DNA of 41,956 nucleotides from JBOGEB01 sp050743125. GTDB lineage: Bacteria > Actinomycetota > Nitriliruptoria > Euzebyales > Egibacteraceae. The stretch is taken from positions 1-41,956 of the forward strand of contig JBOGEB010000014.1 of NCBI GenBank assembly GCA_050743125.1, written 5' to 3'. The position numbers and the translations under genes are program-made. Shown here one piece after another: positions 7,515-15,104 of this stretch; positions within the stretch are counted from its first letter, which is position 1; each line of letters starts with the position of its first letter. A model generated the notes under the pieces. It did no database searches. It saw only the letters and a list, made by a program, of their open reading frames with translations, and had not been told where the DNA came from.

Positions 7515-7641
7515 GGGCGCCCTGGGGCCCTGTTCGTCAGCCGTCATGATCGGCCGTCACCGTGGTAAGGGGCTATAGCATCTTCTGACCCTCTGGCCTT
7601 CTAGCTGAACTAGTGCCACGTCGCGGAGTCAGCACACAGAA

Positions 7642-7660
7642 ATGTGGGCGATGCCCACAT
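7642..7660 (-). terminator. Intrinsic terminator of rnhB
   Basis: ATGTGGGC / GCCCACAT (8 bp, loop of three) overlaps the rnhB stop codon and is followed, in the leftward direction, by TTTCTGT. A hairpin plus a T-rich tail fits an intrinsic terminator. Confidence 0.6.
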
Positions 7661-8346
7661 CAGCGCTCCGCCTTCGCGAGCGCGGCGATCGGCGCCCAGC
7701 TGTGCCGGTGGAGGGGGCAGGGGCCGTGCGTGGCCAACGAGGCCTGGTGCTCAGGTGACGGGTAGCCCTTGTTGCGCGAGAAGCCGTAGACCGGGTAGGT
7801 GGGGCAGGCTCGCGTCATCAGCGCGTCACGGGTGACCTTGGCCACGATCGAAGCGGCGGCGATCGAGGCCGAGCGCGCGTCGCCGTGGACGATGCGCTCG
7901 TTGTGCGTGCCGGTGCCGGCGAGAAAATCCCACGCGCCGTCGAGCAGGCAGACGTCGGGCCGGACCGCCAGGCCCTCCACCGCCCGCCGCGCCGCGAGCC
8001 GGATCGCGTAGGTCAAACCGAGCTGGTCGATCTCGTCGTTGCCCGCGTGCCCGATGCCGACCGCGACGGCGAAGGCGACGATCCGCTCGGCGAGCTCGGA
8101 GCGCCGCTGTGGGTCGAGCATCTTGGAGTCCCGCAGCTTGTACATCCGCCGGTCCGATGGCAGCACCACCGCCGCGTACGTCACCGGCCCCGCCCATGCG
8201 CCCCGGCCCACCTCGTCGATCCCCGCGACGACCGCGCCTTCTGCCCACCACGTCCGCTCGTGCCCCAGCCCGGGAACGTCCGGCAGCCGCGTCCGGCGAC
8301 CGCCGGAGTACTGCGTGTTCTTGCGCTTGCTGACGGGGGCGATCAC
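7660..8346 (-). CDS. rnhB: Ribonuclease HII
   Basis: Cuts the RNA strand of RNA-DNA hybrids and starts removal of misincorporated ribonucleotides. The 228-residue protein has the family signature GIDEVGRGAWAGP (catalytic Asp-Glu), LRDSKML, the third acidic residue in VCLLDGAWDF, and the block GDARSASIAAASIVAKVTRD (fourth Asp and the substrate-binding residues), then YGFSRNKGYPSPEH. GTG 8346 is chosen because it overlaps the TGA of the GroES-like gene (GTGA), implying coupled translation. The same frame stays open another 142 codons upstream, but that is a shadow of the GroES-like gene. Confidence 0.95.
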   Translation of the reverse strand: MIAPVSKRKNTQYSGGRRTRLPDVPGLGHERTWWAEGAVVAGIDEVGRGAWAGPVTYAAVVLPSDRRMYKLRDSKMLDPQRRSELAERIVAFAVAVGIGHAGNDEIDQLGLTYAIRLAARRAVEGLAVRPDVCLLDGAWDFLAGTGTHNERIVHGDARSASIAAASIVAKVTRDALMTRACPTYPVYGFSRNKGYPSPEHQASLATHGPCPLHRHSWAPIAALAKAER

Positions 8347-8687
8347 AGGTAGAGGCCGGTGGACCCGGCTGGGCGCTCCTTGGAGGCGACGGCGTGGACG
8401 TCGCGCTCGCGCACGACGAGGAAGACGTCGCCGCGGACGTCCACCTCGATCACGTTGTCGGGCAGGAAGAGGACCCTGTCCCCCGGCTCGACCGCCCGGA
8501 CGAGCGGGCCGACCTCGGTGACCTCGGCCCACAGCCCGCGCCGGTCGGCGCTCGTCGCCGTGGCAGGGATAAGGATGCCCGACCGCGTCCGGCGGTCGCC
8601 GTCCTTGGGGGTCTGGCACAGGATCCGGTCGGCGGTGACCCGGACCGCGAGCTTGTGGTCGTCGTCTCGAGAGGGATGCGCGCTCAT
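8343..8687 (-). CDS. GroES/Cpn10-like co-chaperonin, divergent
   Basis: A 114-residue protein of the Cpn10 fold. Aligned features are VRVTADRILCQTPKD (first strand), the mobile-loop region RTRSGILIPAT (normally GGI-V/I-P), WAEVTEVGPLVRAVEPGDRV, then a short C-terminal strand LVVRERDVHAVA. It is more divergent than a housekeeping GroES, has about ten extra residues at each end, and no GroEL is nearby, so it may be a specialised paralogue. It is coupled to rnhB through a 4-base overlap. A -10 box (TATAGA) ends four bases before ATG 8687, so the mRNA is probably leaderless. Confidence 0.8.
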   Translation of the reverse strand: MSAHPSRDDDHKLAVRVTADRILCQTPKDGDRRTRSGILIPATATSADRRGLWAEVTEVGPLVRAVEPGDRVLFLPDNVIEVDVRGDVFLVVRERDVHAVASKERPAGSTGLYL

Positions 8688-8691
8688 TGTG

Positions 8692-8697
8692 TCTATA
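8692..8697 (-). promoter_or_regulatory. -10 box for the groES-like/rnhB operon
   Basis: TATAGA on the minus strand, ending four bases before the ATG at 8687; no ribosome site fits between, so a leaderless transcript is likely. Confidence 0.5.
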
Positions 8698-8779
8698 GAG
8701 GATAGCGGCGGCTGAGGGAAGAGCCTCGACGGGCGGCACAGACGCAAGACGGGTCCGGCGCGCGGGGCGCAAGGACTGG

Positions 8780-8824
8780 TTTGTGGTCGTCTACCGGACA
8801 CCTGGTCCGGTAGACGACCACAAA
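8780..8824. repeat. Long hairpin repeat, copy 1 (20-bp perfect arms)
   Basis: Arms 8780-8799 (TTTGTGGTCGTCTACCGGAC) and 8805-8824 are exact complements over a 5-base loop. The element lies between the groES-like promoter and the 3' end of the htrA-like gene. A related copy with two arm changes is at 34133-34177. Placed near a gene end, it may act as a terminator, or be a dispersed palindromic element. Confidence 0.75.
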
Positions 8825-8832
8825 TCTCCCCA

Positions 8833-8850
8833 CCGGGAGGTTGTGGACGA
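8833..8850 (+). repeat. 18-bp repeat, copy 1
   Basis: CCGGGAGGTTGTGGACGA is found here and at 21761-21778, both times in non-coding DNA and in the same orientation. The last nine bases (TGTGGACGA) match the complement of the actinobacterial DnaA-box consensus, YYRTCCACA. Confidence 0.5.
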
Positions 8851-8859
8851 GGATGGGGC

Positions 8860-10056
8860 CTACTGATCGCTCCTTCGTGGCGCGGCGCCGAGCGTCGCGG
8901 TCACCTCGCGCTCGTTGCCGTCGCGGAGGACCTTCAGCTTGACCGTGGCGTTGGGCTTGAGCGCCCGGATGCGGGCTTGGAGGTCACTGGCCGTGTCGAT
9001 CTTCTCCCCGTTGACCGCGGTGATGATGTCGCCACGCTGGAGCCCGGCCTTGCCCGCGCCGCCGTCGGGTGTGACCTGCCTGACCAACGCCCCGGATTTC
9101 GGTAGTCGGTACAGGTCGGCGATGTCTGGGTCGATGTCCTGCACGCTGACCCCGAGCTGCGCGTGCTCGACGAAGCCTTTGTCGATGATCTCCTCGGCGA
9201 ACGGCACGACGTTCGTGATCGGGATTGCGAACCCGATGCCGTTGTTCGTGCCGGACGGTGAGAAGATCGCCGTGTTGATTCCGACGACCCGGGCGTGGTC
9301 ATCGACGAGCGGCCCGCCCGAGTTGCCCGGGTTGATCGCCGCGTCCGTCTGGATCGTCTCAGTCAGGACGTTGCCATTGGGTTCGTCGAGCCGGCGGCCT
9401 AGGGCGCTCACGACGCCTGCGGTCACCGTGGCGTCGAAGCCGAACGGCGAACCCACCGCGACGACCGTCGCGCCGACGCGCGGCACCTCCTTGGCGAACT
9501 CGGGCACGGGCAGGTCGGTCGCGTCGATCTTCACCACGGCGAGGTCGCTCGTCGGATCGACGCCAATCACCTTCGCGTCCTGCTTTGCGCCGTTCGGCAG
9601 TGTGACCTGGACCTGCTGGGCGCCGTCAACGACATGGGCGTTCGTGAGCAGGTAACCGTCCTGACGGAAGATCACCGCCGAGCCGGAGCCCTGCTGGAAG
9701 CGGCCGGTCACGTCCACTCGCGCCACGGACGGGAGGACACGGTTCGCGATCTCCTCGACGGACAACGCGCTGCCGGCGGCCTTCGGACGCGAGCCGCCCT
9801 CACGGGCGGGTTGCTCGGTCCCGGTGACCGTGGCCGGAGCCTGGCGCTGGTCGATCGCCCGCGTCAGCGGCACGGTGACGCCGACCGACACCACCACGGC
9901 GACGAGGGCAGCCACGGCGATCGGCCTCCAACCTCCCCGTCCCCGGTCACGGCCGGACGAGCGGCCTCCGGGTGGTGGCGGTGGCAGGGGTGCGGTGCTC
10001 GACGTCCCCTTGTCAGCGTCTTGGCCGTCGGTCATCCCATCCGTTGTCTTTGGCAT
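8860..10056 (-). CDS. HtrA/DegP-like serine protease with PDZ domain
   Basis: Membrane-anchored S1C protease for envelope protein quality control. The 398-residue protein has a short Pro/Arg-rich cytoplasmic N-terminus, one membrane helix (about 44-65, PIAVAALVAVVVSVGV), a low-complexity linker, a protease domain (about 100-285) and one PDZ domain (about 290-395). Triad: His near 142 in LTNAHVVDG, Asp near 172 in DLAVVKID, Ser near 247 in NPGNSGGPL. ATG 10056 has AGGAG nine bases upstream; an upstream in-frame extension is rejected. It is divergent from a response-regulator gene, an arrangement seen with CssRS- and MprAB-type stress systems, so it may be a target of that regulator (inference). 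Confidence 0.93.
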   Translation of the reverse strand: MPKTTDGMTDGQDADKGTSSTAPLPPPPPGGRSSGRDRGRGGWRPIAVAALVAVVVSVGVTVPLTRAIDQRQAPATVTGTEQPAREGGSRPKAAGSALSVEEIANRVLPSVARVDVTGRFQQGSGSAVIFRQDGYLLTNAHVVDGAQQVQVTLPNGAKQDAKVIGVDPTSDLAVVKIDATDLPVPEFAKEVPRVGATVVAVGSPFGFDATVTAGVVSALGRRLDEPNGNVLTETIQTDAAINPGNSGGPLVDDHARVVGINTAIFSPSGTNNGIGFAIPITNVVPFAEEIIDKGFVEHAQLGVSVQDIDPDIADLYRLPKSGALVRQVTPDGGAGKAGLQRGDIITAVNGEKIDTASDLQARIRALKPNATVKLKVLRDGNEREVTATLGAAPRRSDQ

Positions 10057-10109
10057 GGGGATCGTCTCCTTGCTGACGGGAGCTGCGGGAGCCAGGCTGG
10101 AAGCCACTG

Positions 10110-10145
10110 TAGGAGGGGTCGGCCAAGTCCCCCCCCGAAGAGGGC
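10110..10145. repeat. Degenerate G-rich/C-rich palindrome
   Basis: GGAGGGGTCGG...AAGTCCCCCCCC lies between the divergent protease and response-regulator genes. Its layout (G-run, TCGG, then AGT before a C-run) resembles the coding palindromes at 32029 and 32179, so it may be a decayed member of that family. Confidence 0.3.
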
Positions 10146-10160
10146 AAAGATCACGCAAAG

Positions 10161-10871
10161 ATGACCGCTCTGGACGGCTCCCGCAACGTCCTGTTGGTCG
10201 AGGATGACGAGGGCATCGCGACGCCGCTCGCCGCTGCGTTGCGCGGCGACGGGTACGAGGTCGTGCGTGTGGCGACCGGGCGTGAGGCGCTGGAGGCCGC
10301 CGGCCCAGGCGTCGCCGCAGTCGTGCTCGACCTCGGTCTGCCCGACATCGACGGCGTCGAGGTGTGCCGCCGGCTGCGCGAGCGGCTCCCACGGGTGCCG
10401 GTGCTCATCCTGACTGCGCGGACGTCCGAGGCCGACATCGTCGTCGGCCTCGACGCCGGGGGGGACGACTACGTGACAAAGCCGTTCCGGCTCGCCGAGC
10501 TGCTCGCGCGGCTCCGCGCGCTGCTGCGCCGTGCGAGCGCTGGCGGGCGCGGCGCCGAACCCGGCCGCGTCGTGCAAGCGCAGGACATCCGCGTCGATCT
10601 GGCCGCGCGGCGGGCGTGGCGCAGCCAGGAGGAGCTCGAGCTGACGCCGAAGGAGTTCGATCTGCTCGCTCTGCTCGTCGGCGCGGCCGGCACGGTCGTG
10701 ACGCGCGACCGGATCATGGCTGACGTCTGGGACACGAACTGGTTCGGCTCCACCAAGACGCTCGACATGCACGTGTCCTGGCTGCGGCGCAAGCTCGGTG
10801 ACGACGCCGTCCACCCGCGTTACCTCACGACCGTCCGCGGGGTGGGCCTGCGCTTCGAGACGGGTCCGTAG
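10161..10871 (+). CDS. OmpR-family response regulator
   Basis: A 236-residue two-component response regulator. The receiver domain (about 8-120) has the acidic pair Glu14/Asp15, the phospho-acceptor Asp57 in VLDLGLPDIDG, the Thr of ILTART, and Lys in VTKPF. The C-terminal winged helix (about 135-232) shows ELTPKEFDLLALL and TLDMHVSWLRRKLGDD, followed by VRGVGLRFE. Only a weak purine-rich stretch precedes ATG 10161. The sensor kinase lies 133 bp downstream on the same strand, and an HtrA-type protease is divergent, so this system probably answers to envelope stress (inference). Confidence 0.95.
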   Translation: MTALDGSRNVLLVEDDEGIATPLAAALRGDGYEVVRVATGREALEAAGPGVAAVVLDLGLPDIDGVEVCRRLRERLPRVPVLILTARTSEADIVVGLDAGGDDYVTKPFRLAELLARLRALLRRASAGGRGAEPGRVVQAQDIRVDLAARRAWRSQEELELTPKEFDLLALLVGAAGTVVTRDRIMADVWDTNWFGSTKTLDMHVSWLRRKLGDDAVHPRYLTTVRGVGLRFETGP

Positions 10872-11004
10872 GTTGCGCCGCCTCGCTACGTCACCGTATC
10901 TGCGAAATGCGCCGCAAGACCATCCTGCGCGGTGCAGGTGGACGCCTCCCAGCGGAGAGGCCCGGCTGCATGACCACGGTATTTCGTCCTGAGCGCTGAC
11001 TTCC

Positions 11005-12348
11005 ATGCGCCGACGGCTGCTCACCTCGACGATCGCCGCTGCGGCGACCGCGGTGCTCCTGCTGGGGCTGCCGCTCGCCGTCGTCGCTCACCGATCGCTG
11101 GAGCAGCAGGCGCTCGGCGCACTCCAAGCTCAGGCAGTGCAGATCCAGACGTTTCTGAGCCCGCAGGTGCTGTCGCCCATCGGCCAGGCCCAGGTTCTGC
11201 GGCGCGCCGCTGACCAAACGCGCCTCCGCCTGATCCTGCTCGACTTGAGCGCCCAGATCGAGCTCGACACCGGCGCCCCGCCCCACGTCGCGCCGGGCTT
11301 CGACGACGACGTTCTGCGCGCCCTCCGCGGCCAGATCGGCAGGGCGGTCGGCGACGGCGTCCTTGCGGTGTCGGTCCCGATCCGGGACGGGAGCGCTGTA
11401 GCCCAGGTCGTCCGGGCGATCCGCGCCGATGACGAGCTGCGAGCGGAGATCCGGAGGGCGTGGCTCGCGATCGCGGGACTCGCGCTGTTCGCGCTGGGGA
11501 CGGCGGCGCTGTTCGCTCGGCGGCAGGGCGAGCGGCTCGCTGCCCCTTTGGAGGCGCTCGCGGGGGCGGCTCGGCGGCTCGGTGACGGGGACTTCACCGC
11601 CCGGGCGCCCTACAGCGGGCTGCCCGAGGCCGACGATGTCGCGCGGGCGTTGCAGGTGACCGCCGAACGACTCGGCGCGATGCTCGAGCGCAGCCGCTCG
11701 TTCAGCACAGACGCCTCGCACCAGCTGCGGACCCCGCTCACCGCGCTGCGCCTGGACCTCGAGGCGCTCGAGACCGCCGGCGCCGACCCCGCGCTCGTCG
11801 CCGCGGCGACCGCCGAGGCCGACCGCCTAGAGGCGACGATCGCCGAGCTGCTCACCCTCTCTGACGCGCCGCCGGCCGACCGTCTCTGTGACGTGGTCGA
11901 GCTGGCCGGCGCTCGCCTTGACTCCTGGCAGTCGCTCGCGCGGGCGGCTGGCCGGGAGGTCGTGCTCGAGACCTCGCCCGTGCCGCTCGTCCGTGCACGC
12001 CCGGGAGCGATCAGTCAGTGCCTTCAGGTGCTGCTCGACAATGCGTTGGAGCACGGCGCGGGGACGATCACAGTCAGCATGCAGGCCGTCGCCGCCGGTG
12101 GCGGGCTCGGTTTGACGGGGCAAGGGCCGGACACGAAGTGGGTGCGCCTGTGCGTGGCCGACGAGGGCCCGGGCATCCCTGCCGACCGGCAGGCCGGCCT
12201 GCTCTCCGGGCGCGCCGACGCCGCCGCGGGGCGCGGACTCGCGCTCGCCCGTCAGCTCGTCGAGGCCGAGGGCGGCCGCCTCACCCTCGAGCGCGCCGTC
12301 CCAGGGGCGACGCCCTGCCTGCTCGTCCCCGCCGTAGGGCAGCCATAG
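11005..12348 (+). CDS. Membrane sensor histidine kinase
   Basis: A 447-residue kinase, partner of the regulator at 10161. It has two membrane helices (about 8-28 and 152-172) enclosing an extracytoplasmic sensor of about 120 residues, then HAMP (about 172-225), HisKA with phospho-acceptor His near 239 (FSTDASHQLRTPLTALR), and a HATPase_c domain with N-box VLLDNALEHG and G1-box VADEGPGIP. The G2 region is shortened (GRGLALARQLVEAEGG) but functional-looking. The 133-bp gap from the regulator holds no gene. ATG 11005 lacks a good ribosome site. Confidence 0.93.
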   Translation: MRRRLLTSTIAAAATAVLLLGLPLAVVAHRSLEQQALGALQAQAVQIQTFLSPQVLSPIGQAQVLRRAADQTRLRLILLDLSAQIELDTGAPPHVAPGFDDDVLRALRGQIGRAVGDGVLAVSVPIRDGSAVAQVVRAIRADDELRAEIRRAWLAIAGLALFALGTAALFARRQGERLAAPLEALAGAARRLGDGDFTARAPYSGLPEADDVARALQVTAERLGAMLERSRSFSTDASHQLRTPLTALRLDLEALETAGADPALVAAATAEADRLEATIAELLTLSDAPPADRLCDVVELAGARLDSWQSLARAAGREVVLETSPVPLVRARPGAISQCLQVLLDNALEHGAGTITVSMQAVAAGGGLGLTGQGPDTKWVRLCVADEGPGIPADRQAGLLSGRADAAAGRGLALARQLVEAEGGRLTLERAVPGATPCLLVPAVGQP

Positions 12349-12374
12349 CCCTCCTCGCAGCGGACGGCGTCTAA

Positions 12375-12639
12375 GAACGTGTTTGAGAATCGCGGCCTTG
12401 CCCCGTGGGCGAAGCGAAGCGCGGTTTCGGCGGCCGTCTATGGGGGACTCCCCCAGCCCCTGGCCGCCGAAACCGCCGACCGCACCAACCTCCCCCACCC
12501 ACCCACCCTTAAAGGAACCTGCGACGATCGCCTGACAACAGGGTCGCGTCGCGTCCCGGAAAGAGGCTCCGACCTAAACGGCTCTTCGCGAGCGGAACCC
12601 GACGCGACGCGACCCCCGGAATACTCCTCAAACACGTTC
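12375..12639. mobile_element. MITE-like element (265 bp) with TIRs and TAA target duplication
   Basis: The 13-bp terminal inverted repeats GAACGTGTTTGAG (12375-12387, complement 12627-12639) are exact. Both ends are flanked by TAA (12372-12374 and 12640-12642), a 3-bp TNA duplication as made by the IS1031 group of the IS5 family. Inside are two further perfect inverted repeats: a 14-bp pair (CGGTTTCGGCGGCC and complement, about 12422-12474) around a small G5/C5 hairpin, and a 15-bp pair (12541-12555, 12601-12615). There is no transposase frame, so it would need to be mobilised in trans. The IS-group assignment is inference. Confidence 0.75.
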
Positions 12640-12642
12640 TAA

Positions 12643-12838
12643 GAGCCCCGCGGCATAAATACGCTGGCATTCGAGCGACCTGCATCCACGCTCGCCGCGT
12701 TGCGCCTTGCTTCCATAGGACCTCCGGGTATGCGCGCTCGGCGCGCCTTGCGAGCGCGGCGCAGGACCGCTCTCGGTGCGGACCGTAACGCGCCGCCCGG
12801 CGGAGTACGAAGCGCAAGCACGTACACTTCCGCGAATC
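12643..12838. other. Spacer between MITE and lipoprotein gene
   Basis: About 200 bp with no gene. It contains GCGCCTTGC twice (near 12699 and 12737) and the lipoprotein promoter at its right end. Nothing else is recognisable. Confidence 0.4.
12823..12828 (+). promoter_or_regulatory. -10 box (TACACT) for the lipoprotein gene
   Basis: TACACT lies 10 bases before GTG 12839, the arrangement seen at 21902 and 39038, pointing to a leaderless start. Confidence 0.5.
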
Positions 12839-13507
12839 GTGGCGAACCGGCGTATTGAGGTCGTGGGGCGGTGTGCGGTGCTGTTGTGCTCCGTGGTCGC
12901 GCTGACGGCGTGCCAGCCGGTCGACCGCGTGGTCGCTCCCGGCGTCGGGGGAGGCGGCTCGGCTGCCGACGAGCCCCTTGGCGCGCCCGACCAGCGGTTC
13001 CCGCAGACCCTCGGTGCGCTGCTCGACCACGCTGGCCGTGTGGCACAGGAGTGGCAGGACGGGGCGGTCCCGGTCGAGGTCGCCGTCCAACTCGAGCAGG
13101 GCCGCTGGCGGTCCGCCGAGGCCACCTACGTCGCGCCCGACGCTGACCGCTTCTTCCGTTTTGTCGCGTCTCCCGAGGGCGTCGAGCAGTCCCGGCCGAC
13201 GCTGGCGACCCTGTCGCTGCAGCCGATCGACGAGCCGAGCACCGCGCGGATCCCGCCTGTGCCCCAAGGCGTGCTCGATCCCGCTGCCCTCCTCTCGGCC
13301 GCCGCGCCCGCCCTGGCTGACTGCGGCATCGACCCGCGCTCGGGTCGGATCCTTTACGCCACCGGCGCCCCCTTCGCCTGGGACGGCAGCCGCTGGACTC
13401 AGGGACTGGCTTGGACCGTGACCGTCAGCGACCGCAAGCACCTGCTCGTGCTCGACCCCGTCTCGGGCAACGCGACGGGCAGCAACGCCTGCCGTCCCCT
13501 CTCCTGA
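12839..13507 (+). CDS. Putative secreted lipoprotein, unknown function
   Basis: A 222-residue protein with a lipoprotein signal: basic N-terminus, hydrophobic core (CAVLLCSVVALTAC) and lipobox LTAC, so the mature protein would start with Cys and be tethered to the outer face of the membrane. A Gly/Ser/Ala-rich linker follows, then a folded domain of about 180 residues with Cys near its middle and end (ADCGIDPRSG; SNACRPLS) that may form a disulphide. No family is recognised. GTG 12839 is chosen since it puts the lipobox at a normal distance and follows a -10 box; an ATG at 12776 would add 21 unlikely residues. It converges on the XRE gene, with a terminator between. Confidence 0.75.
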   Translation: MANRRIEVVGRCAVLLCSVVALTACQPVDRVVAPGVGGGGSAADEPLGAPDQRFPQTLGALLDHAGRVAQEWQDGAVPVEVAVQLEQGRWRSAEATYVAPDADRFFRFVASPEGVEQSRPTLATLSLQPIDEPSTARIPPVPQGVLDPAALLSAAAPALADCGIDPRSGRILYATGAPFAWDGSRWTQGLAWTVTVSDRKHLLVLDPVSGNATGSNACRPLS

Positions 13508-13567
13508 CTCCTAAACGACAATCGCCGCAGGCGCAGAATGTATTGATATCACCAGACCGTCTGCCGC

Positions 13568-13595
13568 AACTTTCCTTCATATCCGAAGGAAAGTT
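13568..13595 (+). terminator. Intrinsic terminator after the lipoprotein gene
   Basis: Perfect 11-bp arms AACTTTCCTTC (13568-13578) and GAAGGAAAGTT (13585-13595) with a 6-base loop, followed by ACGTTTTAG. It is unusually AT-rich for this genome and lies between convergent genes. Confidence 0.7.
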
Positions 13596-13719
13596 ACGTT
13601 TTAGCTTTCGCCTTCCCGTCCTGCATGCCGCAAGCCCGCTCGAGGGGTGCGCACGCACGGGGGTGATCAAAGCGCACGAACAGGGACGGACAGATGTGGT
13701 GGGACGGGCGCTTGTCGAG

Positions 13720-14934
13720 CTACTGGATACCGAGCCGCTGCGCGAGGCCGCGGAGGCCAGGCGTGGCCGACTTGCGCTCCCGGCGGAGCAGCACTCCGAC
13801 CAGGTCGTGCGCGCTGCGGTCATATCGCAGCGTGTCGGGTGCGACGCGTTCGGCCTCCAGCAGGGTGGCGACGGCGGCGGCGTCGTTGCGGCGCAGCCCG
13901 TGCGCCCGGGCGACGTCGAGCCAGGTTCGGGCCTGCCGTGCTGGCCAGGGCAGACCATCGAAGTCGACCTGGTCGGTCAACCGGAGCGTCTCGACGGGAT
14001 CACCCGAGTCATGCGCCGCGCTGATCTCGTGGAAGGCCACGTTGGTGCCGCAGAACGCGGTGGCCGGGTCGATCCAGCCGTCGGGGAGCCGCTCCGCCGC
14101 CCAGCTGGCCTGGGACAGCGTCTCGCGCATGCGCCCATGGTCGTAGGCGCGAGACGCGGCGATCGAGCACGTCAGCGCGGTCGCCCCCCACACCGAGAGC
14201 TGCTCTGGCGACGCGTCATCGCCGGGCTCGACGAGCGCCGCGCCGTGGGTGCCGACGGCTTGGCAGCCGTCCAGGTATCCCGCGCTGAGCAGCGTGAGCG
14301 ACAGTTGCCAGGTCGCGCAGGCGATCTCGATGACGTCATCGGCCCGTTGGGCCGTGGCCACCCCGCGATCGGCGGCAAGCAAGCCCAGGTCGGGTTCGCG
14401 CAGATTGAGGCAGAGCAATGCCGCTTGCCTATAGACCTGGGACAGCAGCGTCCAAGCCCGGCGCTGCTCGTCCCCAGCGAGATGCTGGGCGAGCGCGCGG
14501 GCATCGCCGATCGCGTCGGGCAGCAGCGTCGCAAGGAGGACGTACCGGCCCGCGTAGCGCGCGTCCCGGGCCTGCTCGACCCGGGAGGCGAGCTCGCTCA
14601 GGTCGATCCGCTCAGGGTCGCGATCCTGCTCGACGAACCCGTCGGGCACGTACAGGCAGCGCCTGAGCGCCGGCAGTCCCTTGGGCAGGTCCTCTGGGCC
14701 GCCGCCGTTGGGCGGCAACTCGAGGCCCGGTCCGAGCAGGTCGCTCAGATCGACCTTGAGGACGCGGGCGAGTTCGAGCAGGACATGGATGTTCTCCGCA
14801 AACCGTTCGCCGCGCTCGACCTTCTCGAGCCATGACGCTGAGCGCCCGACCTGACCGGCGAGGGTAGGCCGAGACAGCGCACGCCGCTCGCGGTAGTGGC
14901 GGATCCGCTCGCCGGTCGAAGTGTCATATTCCAT
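13720..14934 (-). CDS. XRE-family regulator with long helical C-terminal domain
   Basis: A 404-residue regulator of the type abundant in Streptomyces and relatives. Residues 5-65 are a Cro/CI helix-turn-helix (GERIRHYRERRALSRPTLA, then SASWLEKVERGER). The rest is an all-helical region with TPR-like repeats (AWTLLSQVYRQAALLCLNL; ATWQLSLTLLSAGYLDGC) and ends in LRGLAQRLGIQ. Family members often act beside secondary-metabolite or small-membrane-protein genes, and their ligands are mostly unknown. No obvious target gene is adjacent. ATG 14934 lies 50 bp after a terminator from the upstream unit, so it probably has its own promoter. Confidence 0.88.
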   Translation of the reverse strand: MEYDTSTGERIRHYRERRALSRPTLAGQVGRSASWLEKVERGERFAENIHVLLELARVLKVDLSDLLGPGLELPPNGGGPEDLPKGLPALRRCLYVPDGFVEQDRDPERIDLSELASRVEQARDARYAGRYVLLATLLPDAIGDARALAQHLAGDEQRRAWTLLSQVYRQAALLCLNLREPDLGLLAADRGVATAQRADDVIEIACATWQLSLTLLSAGYLDGCQAVGTHGAALVEPGDDASPEQLSVWGATALTCSIAASRAYDHGRMRETLSQASWAAERLPDGWIDPATAFCGTNVAFHEISAAHDSGDPVETLRLTDQVDFDGLPWPARQARTWLDVARAHGLRRNDAAAVATLLEAERVAPDTLRYDRSAHDLVGVLLRRERKSATPGLRGLAQRLGIQ

Positions 14935-14984
14935 GCCTGGCCTACCTCGCTCGGGTCACGGCCAGCTTAGCCGTCCCCCAGCGT

Positions 14985-15059
14985 AAAACGGCCCCCGGTG
15001 GAGGGCCGGACCCGTCCTCCCTTCCCCTTGGAGGACGATCCCGGTCTCATCGGGGGCCG
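14985..15059 (-). terminator. Branched intrinsic terminator (leftward)
   Basis: In the leftward direction an outer stem (15048-15059 with 14989-15000, 11 of 12 pairs) encloses an inner 8-bp hairpin (GTCCTCC / GGAGGAC, 15013-15037). It is followed at once by TTTT (AAAA at 14985-14988 on the given strand). It would end transcripts of the zincin gene or of an RNA from the intergenic region. Confidence 0.65.
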
Positions 15060-15104
15060 CTTGATCCGGGACGATAGGGCCAGGCGCTCGGGCACGCAAT
15101 CGGG

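Larger units (their letters stand above)
6707..7641. other. Gene-poor region of about 0.9 kb with several strong hairpins
   Basis: No open frame here looks like a protein: the longest (6757-7473) has mixed composition, no family resemblance and the third-position base use of random sequence. It does hold an 11-bp hairpin (6957-6986), a chain of nested hairpins (about 7115-7400), a direct repeat (7446-7468) and a terminator-like hairpin (7476-7514). I searched by eye for RNase P RNA, tmRNA and SRP RNA signatures on both strands and found none. Confidence 0.5.

Noticed and set aside
6640..7640. RNase P RNA, tmRNA or SRP RNA in the large gap.
   Set aside because: None of their conserved sequence blocks could be found on either strand.
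7660..8772. An RNase HII with a 140-residue N-terminal extension.
   Set aside because: The extra part overlaps the GroES-like gene in another frame and is Arg/Pro/Gly-rich; GTG 8346 overlaps the GroES stop and gives the normal length.
12363..12650. Remnant of an IS with a transposase.
   Set aside because: No frame within the 265 bp resembles a transposase; only the ends are transposon-like.
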